Assembly (NCBI RefSeq): GCF_020567525.1 | Contig: NZ_JAJCVI010000001.1 | Coordinates: 186,001 to 250,000, forward strand | Source: Halorubellus salinus | GTDB taxonomy: Archaea > Halobacteriota > Halobacteria > Halobacteriales > Natrialbaceae | DNA length: 64,000 nucleotides | Direction: 5' to 3' | In this document: positions 17,525-26,255 of the stretch, piece by piece | Layout: each line of letters begins with the position of its first letter | Position numbering within the stretch: position 1 is the first letter of the stretch | Position numbers and translations under genes: made by a program | Notes under the pieces: generated by a model | What the model was told of the DNA's origin: nothing | The model's database searches: none | The model's input: only the letters and a program-made list of their open reading frames with translations

Positions 17525-17638
17525 ACCAGGAACCGCGATGGCCTGGCAGGTAAGCGTTGCCCGTTCCGGTTGATTTGCCGGTATCACCCCCATCCTGGAG
17601 CGCCAACAGTTACCATCTCTCATCGCGTACGGTGGTGC

Positions 17639-18073
17639 ATGTCAGTGTCCTCGAGGGTCGTAGCGTCGGTCGAAGGGGTCGCCACCAAGCCGTTCCGCGT
17701 CCGCGTCGCCGTCGCGGCCGTCGCAGCGAGCGTCGCGAACCTCCTCGTCCTCGCAGTCGCGCTCCTGCTCGAACTCGCACCCGGATTCCGTCCGCTCGCA
17801 CCGGCGCCGATCGTCTTCCTGACGGTGCTCGGCGTCGTCGGCGCGGACGCGGTGTACGCGTTCCTCGACCAGCGCACGGACGCCGGGCACGACCTCTTCA
17901 GGACCGTCGCGCTCGCGGTGCTCGTCGTCTCGTTCGTTCCGGACTTCGCGCTCCTCGCGCTCGACCCGGCCGCGACGACCCTGGGCGTGCTCGCGCTCGT
18001 CGTCATGCACGTCGTCGTCGCCGCCATCTGTCTCGCGTTCGTCCCCGGAGACGCACCCAAAATCCCTGTCTGA
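17639..18073 (+). CDS. Four-helix membrane protein (DUF6069-like)
   Basis: 144 residues from ATG 17639; TATA-like ACAGTTACC lies about 27 nt upstream. Four membrane helices: VAVAAVAASVANLLVLAVAL, then PIVFLTVLGVVGADAVYAFL, LFRTVALAVLVVSFVPDFAL and LGVLALVVMHVVVAAICLAF. The QRTDAGHDLFR loop and the layout match DUF6069. Function unknown. It converges with the HMG-CoA-synthase-like gene. Confidence 0.78.
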   Translation: MSVSSRVVASVEGVATKPFRVRVAVAAVAASVANLLVLAVALLLELAPGFRPLAPAPIVFLTVLGVVGADAVYAFLDQRTDAGHDLFRTVALAVLVVSFVPDFALLALDPAATTLGVLALVVMHVVVAAICLAFVPGDAPKIPV

Positions 18074-18097
18074 CCGCGCGACGACGACGGTTCCCGG

Positions 18098-19612
18098 TCA
18101 GCGCCGACCGGCGGGTCGGACCTTGAACCCGTACCGCGTGACTCCTTCCTGCGTGTATATCCGACGGACGGTCGCGACGACGTCGTCGCCGACGTCGACG
18201 CTGCCACCGTCGACGTCGGTCACCTGGGCGGGCGCGCTCACGGTCGCGTCGCCAGTGGGCGCGTCGAACGCGACCACGACCACGTCGAAGTCGCCGTCGC
18301 GCTGCTGTTGCTGCGCGAACTCCGGCGGCGCCCCGCCCTGCGATATCGTCGTCGCCGCCTCTATCCGGCCCGTTCCCGGTAACTGCACGTCCTCGTACGC
18401 CGTCAGCGACCCGCAGTCGCCGCACGCGCCCTCCGGCGGGAACGCGAGCGACCCGCACTCGCTGCACCGGCCTGCGACGAGTCGATGCCGCTGCGGGAGC
18501 GTCCGCCGCCACGACGGCACGCTCACGTACGCGCCACCGCCCTCCGGCGGCTCCGGGACGATCTCGTCGCGGAGGCGGAGGTACTCGGCGTAGGAAAGCG
18601 TGCGCTCGTCGTCGCGCTCCAGGACGAGCGCCGCCGGCACCGCATCGGTCGTGTCGACGACGAACGCGTCAGCGCCGGCGCCGCTGCCGTACCCCGCGAC
18701 GAGCACGGGTCCGACGTCCGGGTCGTCGAGCGCTCGCGCGAGCCCCAGGAGCGCGCTCGCCGCGCCCGTGTCACCGAGGTCGTGGACGGTCGCGACCCGC
18801 TGGATCGCCTCCGCGTCAACGCCCAGTGCGCCAGTCGCGCGGTACGGCATCGCGCCGTCGGGCGCCTGCACGGCGGCGGCGTCCACGTCGAGGCCACCGT
18901 CGCCTGCGCCCTCGTCGCCGGTTCCCGAATCGAGGTCGTCGACCGCGCCAGCGAGCGTCTCCGTGAACGTCGCCCGGTCGTACGATGTCACGCCGAGGCC
19001 GTCGACGCGCTCGCTCCCGCGCTCGCGGAACCGCGTCCCGGGGCTCGGGCGCACGAACGTCCCGCGAGCGAGCGCGCTCGCCGGTCCGTCGTCCACGACG
19101 AGGAACGCCACGGCGCCGGCGCCCGCGGCTTGGTCGCGTTCGCCCGCCGGTTCGCCCTTCGGGCAGTCGCTCGCCACGACGAGCGCCAGCTCGCCGTCGC
19201 CGAGGTCGGCGTCCAACCCCGTAGCGAGCGCGCGCGTTCCGGCGCGCGTACTCCCACCGAACGACTCGTGGCGCGCGGTCTCCGGGACGCCGAGCGTCGA
19301 CCCGAGCCGCACCGCGACGTCCTCCTCCTCGACGGGCGGCGTCGTCGACGCGAACGCGAGCAGCCCTATCGAGCTCGCGTCCGTCCCGTCCGCGTGCAGC
19401 GCGTTCGTCGCCGCCTCGTGCGCCATCGTCAGCGCGTCCTCGTCCGCGCCCGGCACCGCCTTCTCGCCGACGCCCGACGCCTGCACCGATCCCCACGCAG
19501 CCTCCACCTCGCTCGCCGGCAGCCGGTTCCGTGGGGCGTACGCGCCAACGGCCCGGATACCGTTCGACCCCACCGAGGCTTCGACCGTCTCGGGGGCAGC
19601 GTCGTCGCTCAT
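18098..19612 (-). CDS. HMG-CoA-synthase-like protein fused to a DUF35 zinc-ribbon/OB domain, catalytic residues missing
   Basis: 504 residues. Residues 15-340 follow the archaeal HMG-CoA synthase/KAS III fold (IRAVGAYAPRNRLPASEVE, VPGADEDALTMAHEAATNAL, then RAGTRALATG). The active-site Cys expected before KAGT is Thr (STRAGTRAL), the acid of the SESHP-like loop is lost (ASTTPPVEEE), and the active-site His of FHxP appears as Gln (VQAPDG). Residues 375-500 form a DUF35 unit with zinc ribbon CSECG ... CGDCG and an OB fold. ATG 19612 overlaps the thiolase stop by 4 nt (ATGA). Thiolase-DUF35-HMGS complexes exist in archaea, so this may be a structural partner of the adjacent thiolase (inference). 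Confidence 0.88.
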   Translation of the reverse strand: MSDDAAPETVEASVGSNGIRAVGAYAPRNRLPASEVEAAWGSVQASGVGEKAVPGADEDALTMAHEAATNALHADGTDASSIGLLAFASTTPPVEEEDVAVRLGSTLGVPETARHESFGGSTRAGTRALATGLDADLGDGELALVVASDCPKGEPAGERDQAAGAGAVAFLVVDDGPASALARGTFVRPSPGTRFRERGSERVDGLGVTSYDRATFTETLAGAVDDLDSGTGDEGAGDGGLDVDAAAVQAPDGAMPYRATGALGVDAEAIQRVATVHDLGDTGAASALLGLARALDDPDVGPVLVAGYGSGAGADAFVVDTTDAVPAALVLERDDERTLSYAEYLRLRDEIVPEPPEGGGAYVSVPSWRRTLPQRHRLVAGRCSECGSLAFPPEGACGDCGSLTAYEDVQLPGTGRIEAATTISQGGAPPEFAQQQQRDGDFDVVVVAFDAPTGDATVSAPAQVTDVDGGSVDVGDDVVATVRRIYTQEGVTRYGFKVRPAGRR

Positions 19613-20811
19613 CGCGCGCTCACCTCCGAGGCCCGCTCGAGGACGTGAACCACGGCTGCACCACCGCTCCCCCCGACGTTGTGCGTCACGCCGCGCTCGG
19701 CGTCCGCGACCTGTCTGTCACCTGCCTCGCCACGTAACTGCTTGTACGCCTCCACGACCTGTCCCGCGCCGGTCGCCCCGATGGGATGACCCTTCGACTT
19801 CAATCCGCCCGAGGAGTTCACGACGACGTCGCCGCCGTGGTCGCTCCGGCCGTCCGCGACGAACGCACCGGCGTCCTCCGGCGCGCAGAACCCGAGGTCG
19901 GCGTACGCCATGAGTTCCGCGATGGCGAAGCAGTCGTGGACCTCCGCGAAGTCGAGCGCGTCCGTGACCGCACCAGCCTCGTCCGCGTCGATGCCGGCGC
20001 GGTCGTACGCGCGCTCCGCGGCCATCGCCGACGCAGGCACGCCAGCGTACGTGTCCCGCTGGAAGAGGCCGACCGCGTCCGACGCCGCACCGACGCCAGC
20101 GACCCGGACCGGGTCCGTCGAGAGCTCGCTCGCGACGTCCTCGCTCGCCACCAGGACCGCCGCTGCGCCGTCCGTCGTCGGACAGCAGTGATAGAGCGTG
20201 AGCGGGTCCGCGACGACGGGCGCGTCCCGCGCGTCCTCCAGCGTGCACTCGAAGCCGAGGTGCGCGTGCGGGTTCATCGCACCGTGACTATGATTCTTCA
20301 CCGCGACCTCCGACAACGCGTCAGGGTCCGTGCCGTACTCCGCGACGTGCGCGCTCGCCATCTGCGCGTACACGCCGGCGAACGTCGTCCCCGAGAGGCG
20401 CTCCCACTCCGTCTCGCCGCTCACGCCCAGCCAGTACCGCGTCGCGTCACCCGACGCGTCCGTCATCACCTCGTACCCGCCCGCGAGCACGAGGTCCGCC
20501 ATCCCCGACTTCACCGCCTGCACCGCCTGGCGGACCGCGTACCCCGACGCGGCGCACGCGTTCTCCACGCGCGTCGTCGGCACGCCGTGCAACCCCACGT
20601 GCTCCGTGACCGCCGGCCCGGACAGGCCGATCTGGCGGCCGCCGACGCCGAGCGTCCCGAGCACGGCCTCGTCGACCGCGTCCGGGTGGAACTCGCCGTC
20701 CACGGACTCGACGGCTTCCTCGTACGCGGTCGCGAACAGCGACCGGTAGCTCTCCTCCGGGAACGAGCCGAAGTCTGACTGGCCCGCACCGACCACGTAA
20801 GCATCGCGCAT
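19609..20811 (-). CDS. Thiolase family protein (acetyl-CoA acetyltransferase type)
   Basis: 400 residues from ATG 20811. Nucleophilic Cys86 lies in RVENACAASGYAVRQAV, the His region is FAEVHDCFAIAELM, and the GHP loop is NSSGGLKSKGHPIGATGAGQ. The C-terminus is THNVGGSGGAAVVHVLE, as in SCP2/archaeal thiolases that use HNxGG in place of the classic CGGG. It condenses or cleaves acyl-CoAs; in archaea such thiolases often form complexes with DUF35 and HMG-CoA synthase. A strong TATA box lies about 30 nt upstream. A 4-nt overlap couples it to the next gene. The much longer open frame upstream is not coding-like. Confidence 0.92.
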   Translation of the reverse strand: MRDAYVVGAGQSDFGSFPEESYRSLFATAYEEAVESVDGEFHPDAVDEAVLGTLGVGGRQIGLSGPAVTEHVGLHGVPTTRVENACAASGYAVRQAVQAVKSGMADLVLAGGYEVMTDASGDATRYWLGVSGETEWERLSGTTFAGVYAQMASAHVAEYGTDPDALSEVAVKNHSHGAMNPHAHLGFECTLEDARDAPVVADPLTLYHCCPTTDGAAAVLVASEDVASELSTDPVRVAGVGAASDAVGLFQRDTYAGVPASAMAAERAYDRAGIDADEAGAVTDALDFAEVHDCFAIAELMAYADLGFCAPEDAGAFVADGRSDHGGDVVVNSSGGLKSKGHPIGATGAGQVVEAYKQLRGEAGDRQVADAERGVTHNVGGSGGAAVVHVLERASEVSAR

Positions 20812-20835
20812 ACTCGGACCTGCGTCGGCGGCGCG

Positions 20836-20845
20836 CATATAATTC
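20836..20845 (-). promoter_or_regulatory. TATA box of the thiolase operon
   Basis: CATATAATTC (minus strand GAATTATATG) is centred 30 nt before ATG 20811 and is one of the best TATA matches in the window. The rest of 20846-21064 contains no convincing gene. Confidence 0.75.
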
Positions 20846-21064
20846 AGGGAACCAGTCGCCGACGCGGAACCTGGACAGTAGCCCAGTCCATCCCTGCTCG
20901 CGCTCGGTGTCGTCCCGAGTGCCACGTTCCGCTCGACCGGGAGCCCCTCCTGCTCGCTGTCGGCTCGCTCGCAGTCGTGAGCGCCGTCCTCGCACAACTC
21001 GTCGGCGCCGCCGCGGTCGTCGCCTGACCCATCACTTTTCACCCAGAACGCGGAAGCACACGGT

Positions 21065-21538
21065 ATGTCCACAGGTGCTCCCCGCGACGACCCGCTCCAG
21101 CCGCTTCGAGACGCCACCGGCACCAGCCTCCCCGCCGTCAGCCTCGTCGGCGCGGTCGTCGCGTTCCTCACCGGCTTCATCCCGGGGTCACCGCTCGTCG
21201 GTGGCGCGGTCGCGGGGTGGCTCCTCCGCGAGAACGGCCGCCGCGGCGCCGTCGCCGGCGCACTCGCCGGGTTCCTGTTCTCGCTCCCGACGGTCCTCGT
21301 GCTCTGGGCGATCTTCACCGTCGCGCTCGGCGTGACGCTCCTCGGCGCCATCCCCGCGGCCGTCGGGTTCGTCGTCGTCCTCTTCGGGCTCGGCGGCGTC
21401 GCGTACACGCTCGGGCTGGGCGCGCTCGGCGGGTACCTCGGCGTCGTCGCCTACCAGCGCCGCTACCGTCCCTCGTCGACCGACGACACCTACGGCCAGC
21501 GAACGCGCGAGGACCAGTTCGACGACACCCAGTTCTGA
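21065..21538 (+). CDS. Small membrane protein, DUF5518-like (copy 1)
   Basis: 157 residues. Glycine-rich helices: VSLVGAVVAFLTGFIPGSPL, VGGAVAGWLLRENGRRGAVA, GALAGFLFSLPTVLVLWAIF, ALGVTLLGAIPAAVGFVVVL and LGALGGYLGVVAYQ. The GFIPGSPLVGGAVAGWL core is the DUF5518 signature and recurs in the next gene. TATA-like ATCACTTTTC is about 30 nt upstream. The hydrophilic tail ends RTREDQFDDTQF. Function unknown. Confidence 0.8.
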   Translation: MSTGAPRDDPLQPLRDATGTSLPAVSLVGAVVAFLTGFIPGSPLVGGAVAGWLLRENGRRGAVAGALAGFLFSLPTVLVLWAIFTVALGVTLLGAIPAAVGFVVVLFGLGGVAYTLGLGALGGYLGVVAYQRRYRPSSTDDTYGQRTREDQFDDTQF

Positions 21539-21655
21539 ACCAAAGCGACCGAACCACTCCACCGACCCTCGAACGGTCGAACCGGCCGCGAACCCGTTTC
21601 TCGACCCCTGAGACAGGAGGGCCTGGTTTACTATCTCCGCCATCGTAGTAGATGC

Positions 21656-22219
21656 ATGAACGAGTACTCCACCACCTCCGATACCGGTCGCTCTCGCAGC
21701 GGGTTCGTCAACGCCCTCCTCGGTGCGGTCGTCATGGTCGTCTTCAGCTGGATCCCGTTCGTCCCCGTCGTCGGTGGCGCGCTCTCGGGCTACCTCGAAG
21801 CCGGGGAACGCGACGGGACGCGGTCGGTCTCGCGACGCGGCGTCCGCGTCGGCGCGCTCGCTGGCCTGCTCGCGGCGATACCTGCCCTCCTCGTCATCGG
21901 GCTCGTCGGGTCGCTGTTCACCGTCGGCTGGGTCGGCCTGGTCGCGTCGAACGGTGGCGGCCCCGGCGTCGCGCTCGGCCTGCCGGTGTTCGCGTGGGTC
22001 GTCGTCGTGTTCGTCGTCGTCGTCGCCGTCGTCTACCACGTCGCGCTCGCCGCACTCGGCGGGTGGCTCGGCGCGGAACTCGCCGGCCGCGACGACCGTC
22101 GGTTCGACACGACGCCGTCCGCTGACCGCCGCGAGGCCCACGACTCGCACGAGGCCCACGACTCGCACGTGGAGACGGAGGACGCGACCGGCGACGACCG
22201 CGAGGACGTCGACCGGTAG
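21656..22219 (+). CDS. Small membrane protein, DUF5518-like (copy 2)
   Basis: 187 residues, a paralogue of 21065-21538: NALLGAVVMVVFSWIPFVPV and VVGGALSGYLEAGERDGTRS match its first half, and the closing helix is VYHVALAALGGWLGAEL. The C-terminal hydrophilic tail has an EAHDSHEAHDSH duplication. The two genes are separated by 117 nt, each probably with its own promoter. A tandem duplication is likely. Confidence 0.8.
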   Translation: MNEYSTTSDTGRSRSGFVNALLGAVVMVVFSWIPFVPVVGGALSGYLEAGERDGTRSVSRRGVRVGALAGLLAAIPALLVIGLVGSLFTVGWVGLVASNGGGPGVALGLPVFAWVVVVFVVVVAVVYHVALAALGGWLGAELAGRDDRRFDTTPSADRREAHDSHEAHDSHVETEDATGDDREDVDR

Positions 22220-22308
22220 CGTCGCGACGACACCGGGCCGGTCGTTCCCGCCCTCAGGGGGTGAAATCGACCACCATCGTTTTTACTGACACCCTGCGAA
22301 GGCGGGGT

Positions 22309-22797
22309 ATGGCTTACAGCTACGAACCCCACTACTTCGAGGACATGGAGGTCGGGAAGACGTTCGAGAGCGCCGGACGCACCGTCACCGAGTCGGACTT
22401 CGTCTTCCATTCGATGTTCGCGGACGACTGGACGGAACTCCACACGAACGCGGAGTACAGCGAGGACGGCCCGTTCGGCGAACGCATCGGGCACGGCCCG
22501 ATGACGTTCATCCTCACCACCGGCATGGTCCAGCGGTGCGGGTTCGTCGAGCGCACCGTCATCGCGTTCCTCGGCATGAACTACATGGACGTCCCGAACC
22601 CGCTCACCATCGGCGACACCATCAACGCCGAGTTCGAAGTGACGGACAAGCAGGACTTCGAGAGCCGCGAGGACGCCGGCCTCGTCGTCATCGACGGTAC
22701 CACGTGGAACCAGGACGACGAAGTCCTCCTCGAGGGCGACATGAAGTTCATGTTCAAGAAACGCGCCGCGTACGAGGACGACCCCGAATCGCCCTGA
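22309..22797 (+). CDS. MaoC-like (R)-specific enoyl-CoA hydratase
   Basis: 162 residues from ATG 22309; TATA TTTTTACTGA (22281-22290) lies about 25 nt upstream. Hot-dog fold with the hydratase-2 motif: GRTVTESDFVFHSMFADDWT, then LHTNAEY and FGERIGHGPM, with the catalytic Asp and His. It likely hydrates enoyl-CoA to (R)-3-hydroxyacyl-CoA or acts on branched/dicarboxylic CoA esters; the exact substrate is not readable. The stop codon is the beginning of a 35-bp tandem repeat. Confidence 0.9.
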   Translation: MAYSYEPHYFEDMEVGKTFESAGRTVTESDFVFHSMFADDWTELHTNAEYSEDGPFGERIGHGPMTFILTTGMVQRCGFVERTVIAFLGMNYMDVPNPLTIGDTINAEFEVTDKQDFESREDAGLVVIDGTTWNQDDEVLLEGDMKFMFKKRAAYEDDPESP

Positions 22798-22908
22798 GCG
22801 TCGATTCCGGCGATAGCCCCGACTAGCCCTGAGCGTCGATCCCGGCGATAGCCCCGACTAGCCCTGAGCGTCGATCCCGGCGATAGCCCCGACTCGCCCC
22901 GAGCGTCG
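22792..22908 (+). repeat. 35-bp tandem repeat beginning at the MaoC stop codon
   Basis: CCCTGAGCGTCGAT starts at 22792, 22827 and 22862, with a diverged fourth partial copy at 22897. Copies 2 and 3 are almost identical. The first includes the MaoC stop TGA (22795-22797), so the gene end itself has been copied three times into the 3' flank. Confidence 0.92.
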
Positions 22909-22967
22909 CCGTCGTCGCACGAGCACAACCCAATGGATTTTTGTCAGCATGACGACGAGTGTTGCGT

Positions 22968-23813
22968 ATGTCGGTACTGTTCAGTCTCGTCGGACTCGTC
23001 GTCGGCGGCCTCGCGACCGTGTGGGGCTACCGCCGACGCGCGTACCATCAGGCGATCTCGGGAACGCCGACCTCGCGCGTCCTGGACGTCGACGAACCCG
23101 GCCTCGTCGAACTCAAGGGCGAGGTCGTCGCGACCGGGGACGACGCCGGGACCATGGAGGCGCCGCTCTCAGGCGAACGCTGCGTCGCCGCCGGCTGGGA
23201 GGTCGACGAATGGGAGGAGGGCGGTGACAACAGCTCGTGGCACGAGATCGCGGAAGGATACGACTCCGTCCCGTTCCTCGTCGACGACGGGAGCGCGGAG
23301 ATACTCGTTCGCCCCGGGTCGAACGCGGACGCGAGCAACTGGACGTCGAACATCTCGCTCGACGGGCTGGACGACAGCGTCGCCGTCGACGGCGTCACCG
23401 TCGACTTCCAGCATCTCCCCGTCGAACACCAACTCGAGCCCGACGACCCGACGCCGGCGCGCGTCGAGGAGTTCGAGCGTCGGGCTCCCGGCATCGACGA
23501 GCAGACCGGGTCGATATTCAACGCCATCGACTTCGGGAACGCGCACGGCGAACGCAAGTACAAGGAGGGCGTCGTCCAGCCCGGCGACAGCGTCTACCTC
23601 CTCGGGACGGTCGAACCGAAGGACGGCGACGCGCACCCGGACCGACGGCTCCGGCCCGAGGACGCGGTCGTGACGCCCGCGGGCGACGACGAGTTCATCC
23701 TCTCGACGCGCAGCGAGGACGAGTTGCTGAGCAAGAGCCGGTACGGGCTCCCTGCGATGGTCGGCGGCGCCATCGTCGTGGCTGCGAGCGTCCTCTACGC
23801 GGTCGGCCTCTGA
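22968..23813 (+). CDS. GIDE-domain membrane protein (MULAN/E3-ligase-like, no RING)
   Basis: 281 residues from ATG 22968; TATA GGATTTTTG is about 29 nt upstream. An N-terminal membrane helix (LFSLVGLVVGGLATVWGY) leads into a GIDE domain at about 35-240 (LVELKGEVVATGDDAGTMEA, then PLSGERCVAAGWEVDEWEE and YKEGVVQPGDSVYLLGTVEP). A C-terminal helix (GLPAMVGGAIVVAASVLYAV) closes it. GIDE is known from the mitochondrial E3 ligase MULAN, but the RING finger is absent here. The domain lies between two membrane helices. Function in archaea unknown. Confidence 0.82.
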   Translation: MSVLFSLVGLVVGGLATVWGYRRRAYHQAISGTPTSRVLDVDEPGLVELKGEVVATGDDAGTMEAPLSGERCVAAGWEVDEWEEGGDNSSWHEIAEGYDSVPFLVDDGSAEILVRPGSNADASNWTSNISLDGLDDSVAVDGVTVDFQHLPVEHQLEPDDPTPARVEEFERRAPGIDEQTGSIFNAIDFGNAHGERKYKEGVVQPGDSVYLLGTVEPKDGDAHPDRRLRPEDAVVTPAGDDEFILSTRSEDELLSKSRYGLPAMVGGAIVVAASVLYAVGL

Positions 23814-23885
23814 CGCGGGACGCGCCTCGAAGCACGAGCGCGGCGAGTGCGAAGCGTTTTGCGTCCTGGGCTGGGACTACGGCGC

Positions 23886-24305
23886 ATGGACGTTCGGTCG
23901 TACCTCTCCTCGACGCGATTCGCCGTCGTCGTCACTGCCATCGCCGTCGCCATCCCCACGGGCTACCTCGTCACGGACCTCGCCGCGAACGACTCGCTTG
24001 GCTTCCTGACGATGTTCGTCCTCGGCGTGTCGGTGCCGCGGACGTACTCGCGGTCCTGGCCCGAGCACGAATCGCGCTGGCACGGCGTCGCGTGGGCGGT
24101 CGGCGCGTGCGTCGCCGCGCTCGTCGTCCTCCTCGTCGCGCACGTCGGCACGAGCGCCTTCCTCGGCGAGTTCTGGGCTGCGGTCGGCGCGTTCCTCGTC
24201 GTCGAAATCTTGCTGTCCGCCGCCACACGCTCGCTCGAATCGGCCGAGGCGGCCGCCGAGAGCGACGAGGACGCGGCGACGACCGACGTGGACGGGTCGG
24301 ACTGA
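23886..24305 (+). CDS. Small membrane protein
   Basis: 139 residues from ATG 23886; TATA-like GCGTTTTGCG lies about 28 nt upstream. Three to four helices (FAVVVTAIAVAIPTGYLVTD, LGFLTMFVLGVSVPRTYS, AWAVGACVAALVVLLVAHVG and FWAAVGAFLVVEILLSAATR), then an acidic tail ending TTDVDGSD. No family recognised; haloarchaeal by composition. Confidence 0.72.
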   Translation: MDVRSYLSSTRFAVVVTAIAVAIPTGYLVTDLAANDSLGFLTMFVLGVSVPRTYSRSWPEHESRWHGVAWAVGACVAALVVLLVAHVGTSAFLGEFWAAVGAFLVVEILLSAATRSLESAEAAAESDEDAATTDVDGSD

Positions 24306-24482
24306 CCGGCCGCGATGGCGCCCCACCGCGGGCGGTTCGCTCCGCGCTCGGGTTCCCTGCGGCCGCGGTCGGCGTCGGCCGCAGGGTGAGACGGCCGGCG
24401 ACGCGATTGCCGTCGCGGAAGCGTCGGCCGCGGGCTCGCGCGATGGGGTACGTTTTTGCGAGTGGCAGTACCAGGGGCACAT

Positions 24483-25355
24483 ATGAGTCTCCCGGACGTG
24501 CTCGCGGACGAACCGCGGGCCATCGACACGCACGCCCACCAGCCGACCGAGGAGTTCCTGTTCACCGCCGGCGGCGAGATGATGCAGGACGCCGCCGAGC
24601 GCTTCGGGAAGGAGATGGTGCCCAACGACTACGAGCAGATGCGCGAGGAGTACGAGCGCGCCGGTATCGCGAAAGCGGTCCTGCTCGGCTGGGACGCGGA
24701 GACGAACACGGGGAACCCGCCGGTGCCGAACGACTACGTCGCCGAGGTCCGGGACGAACACGACGGGTTCTTCGTCGGATTCGGGAGCGTCGACCCCCTC
24801 AAGGACGACTGCGTCGAGGAGGCGATCCGGTGCGTCGAGGACCTCGACCTCTCCGGGTTCAAGTTCCAGCAGATCGCGCAGGGGTTCGACCCGAGCGACC
24901 CCGAGCACGAGGAACTCTGGAACACCATCGAGGACCTCGGCGTCCCCTGCGTCTTCCACGGCGGGAACTCGACGCTCGGCGCGTGCGCGCCCGGTGGCCG
25001 CGGCCTGAAGATCAAGTACGGGAACCCGATGCTGCTCGACGACGTCGCCGCCGAGCACCCCGACCTCCAGATGCTGATTGCACACCCCGCGTTCCCCTGG
25101 GAGAAGGAGCAACTCGCCATCTGCCAGCAGAAGGGCAACGTCTACATGGACCTCTCGGGATGGATGCCGAAGTACATCGACGACCAGGTCCTGCACTACG
25201 CGAAGACCGTCCTCAAGGACAAGGTGATGTTCGGCACGGACTACCCGATGCTCGACCCCCAGAAGTGGATGGAGCAGTTCGCGAACCTCGAGTACAGCGA
25301 GGAGGTCCAGCGCAAGCTCCTCTGGGAGAACGCCGAGGAGTTCCTCGGGCTCTGA
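24483..25355 (+). CDS. Amidohydrolase 2 family metal-dependent hydrolase
   Basis: 290 residues from ATG 24483; TATA-like ACGTTTTTGCG lies about 28 nt upstream. TIM-barrel amidohydrolase: metal ligands AIDTHAHQPT near the N-terminus, LIAHPAFPWEKEQ, and the closing FGTDYPMLDPQKW with the conserved Asp. VYMDLSGWMPKYI is the family strand 7 region. The family includes decarboxylases and hydrolases (ACMSD-like); the substrate is unknown. Neighbours are acyl-CoA metabolism genes. Confidence 0.9.
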   Translation: MSLPDVLADEPRAIDTHAHQPTEEFLFTAGGEMMQDAAERFGKEMVPNDYEQMREEYERAGIAKAVLLGWDAETNTGNPPVPNDYVAEVRDEHDGFFVGFGSVDPLKDDCVEEAIRCVEDLDLSGFKFQQIAQGFDPSDPEHEELWNTIEDLGVPCVFHGGNSTLGACAPGGRGLKIKYGNPMLLDDVAAEHPDLQMLIAHPAFPWEKEQLAICQQKGNVYMDLSGWMPKYIDDQVLHYAKTVLKDKVMFGTDYPMLDPQKWMEQFANLEYSEEVQRKLLWENAEEFLGL

Positions 25356-25418
25356 GGGCGCCGGTTCGCTTCACGAGACCGCCGCGACCCTTTTCTCGGT
25401 GCCGTGCGCGTACCAGCT

Positions 25419-26249
25419 ATGGACATCCGCATCGACCACGTCGCGAGCGCCTGGGCGGACCGGACGGCGGGCGAGAGCGCGTGTGACGCCGTCGGACTGC
25501 CGACGACCGACGGCGGCGAGCACGCCGACGGGACGACCGAGATGAGTCTCGTCGCGTTCCCCGACGGCACGTACCTGGAACTCATCACGAACACGGGCGA
25601 GGCGACGCCCGCGCGCTGGCCGTCGTTCATCGCGGGCGACGCGGGGCCGGCGGCGTGGTGCGTCGCGGTCGACGACGTTCGACGCGCGCTCTCGCGTGCA
25701 CTGGACGCCGGCGTCCGCGTCGCGGGTCCGGACCGCGACGGCCGGGAACGTCCGGACGGCGTCTCAGTCGAGTGGGAGACCGCCGTTCTCGGGGACGCAC
25801 TCGGGGCGACGCTCCCGTTCCTCATCGAGGACCGGACCCCGCGACGATACCGCATCACGCCCGACCCCGAACTCGCCGGCGGGCCCCTTCGCGGTATCTC
25901 CGAGGTCGTCGTGCTCGCGGACGACGCGAGTCGGTCGACGGAGACGTTCGACCGCCTGTTCGGCGTCCCTCGCCCCGAAGTCGTCGACCCGGAGACGTTC
26001 GGCGCGACCGTCCATCGGTTCGCCGGGGCGGGCGTCGCGCTCGCCGAACCGGACGCCCAGCGGCTCACCGAACGACTCGCGGCGTACGGGCCCGCGCCGT
26101 GTGCCGTCCTCGTGGAGACGACCGACCTGGCGGCCGCGCGAGACGCGTTCGCGATCGGGGACCCGACGCGGTGGGGCGAGGACGCCGTCGCGTGGTTCGA
26201 CCATCCCGCGCTCGAGGCGTGGCTCGGCGTCGTCGAGTACGCGCACTGA
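25419..26249 (+). CDS. VOC-family (glyoxalase-like) protein
   Basis: 276 residues from ATG 25419; TATA-like CCCTTTTCTC lies about 28 nt upstream. It opens MDIRIDHVASAWADRTAG and shows FPDGTYLELITNTG, AWCVAVDDVRRALSRALDAG and a second module near VVVLADDASRSTETFDRLFG. This fits the glyoxalase-like domain PF13468 with two paired beta-alpha-beta-beta-beta units. Enzymatic activity is not established; some metal-ligand positions are not obvious. Confidence 0.82.
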   Translation: MDIRIDHVASAWADRTAGESACDAVGLPTTDGGEHADGTTEMSLVAFPDGTYLELITNTGEATPARWPSFIAGDAGPAAWCVAVDDVRRALSRALDAGVRVAGPDRDGRERPDGVSVEWETAVLGDALGATLPFLIEDRTPRRYRITPDPELAGGPLRGISEVVVLADDASRSTETFDRLFGVPRPEVVDPETFGATVHRFAGAGVALAEPDAQRLTERLAAYGPAPCAVLVETTDLAAARDAFAIGDPTRWGEDAVAWFDHPALEAWLGVVEYAH

Positions 26250-26255
26250 CGCATG

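Noticed and set aside
16598-17623. Longer starts for several genes (17623, 21408, 48576, 62424)
   Set aside because: Extensions are Arg/Ser-rich, not family-like, and TATA spacing supports the internal starts.
20844-21034. Small gene upstream of the DUF5518-like gene
   Set aside because: Hydrophobic tail (LLLAVGSLAVVSAVLAQLV) ends at a stop, but there is no consistent start or upstream domain; perhaps a remnant.
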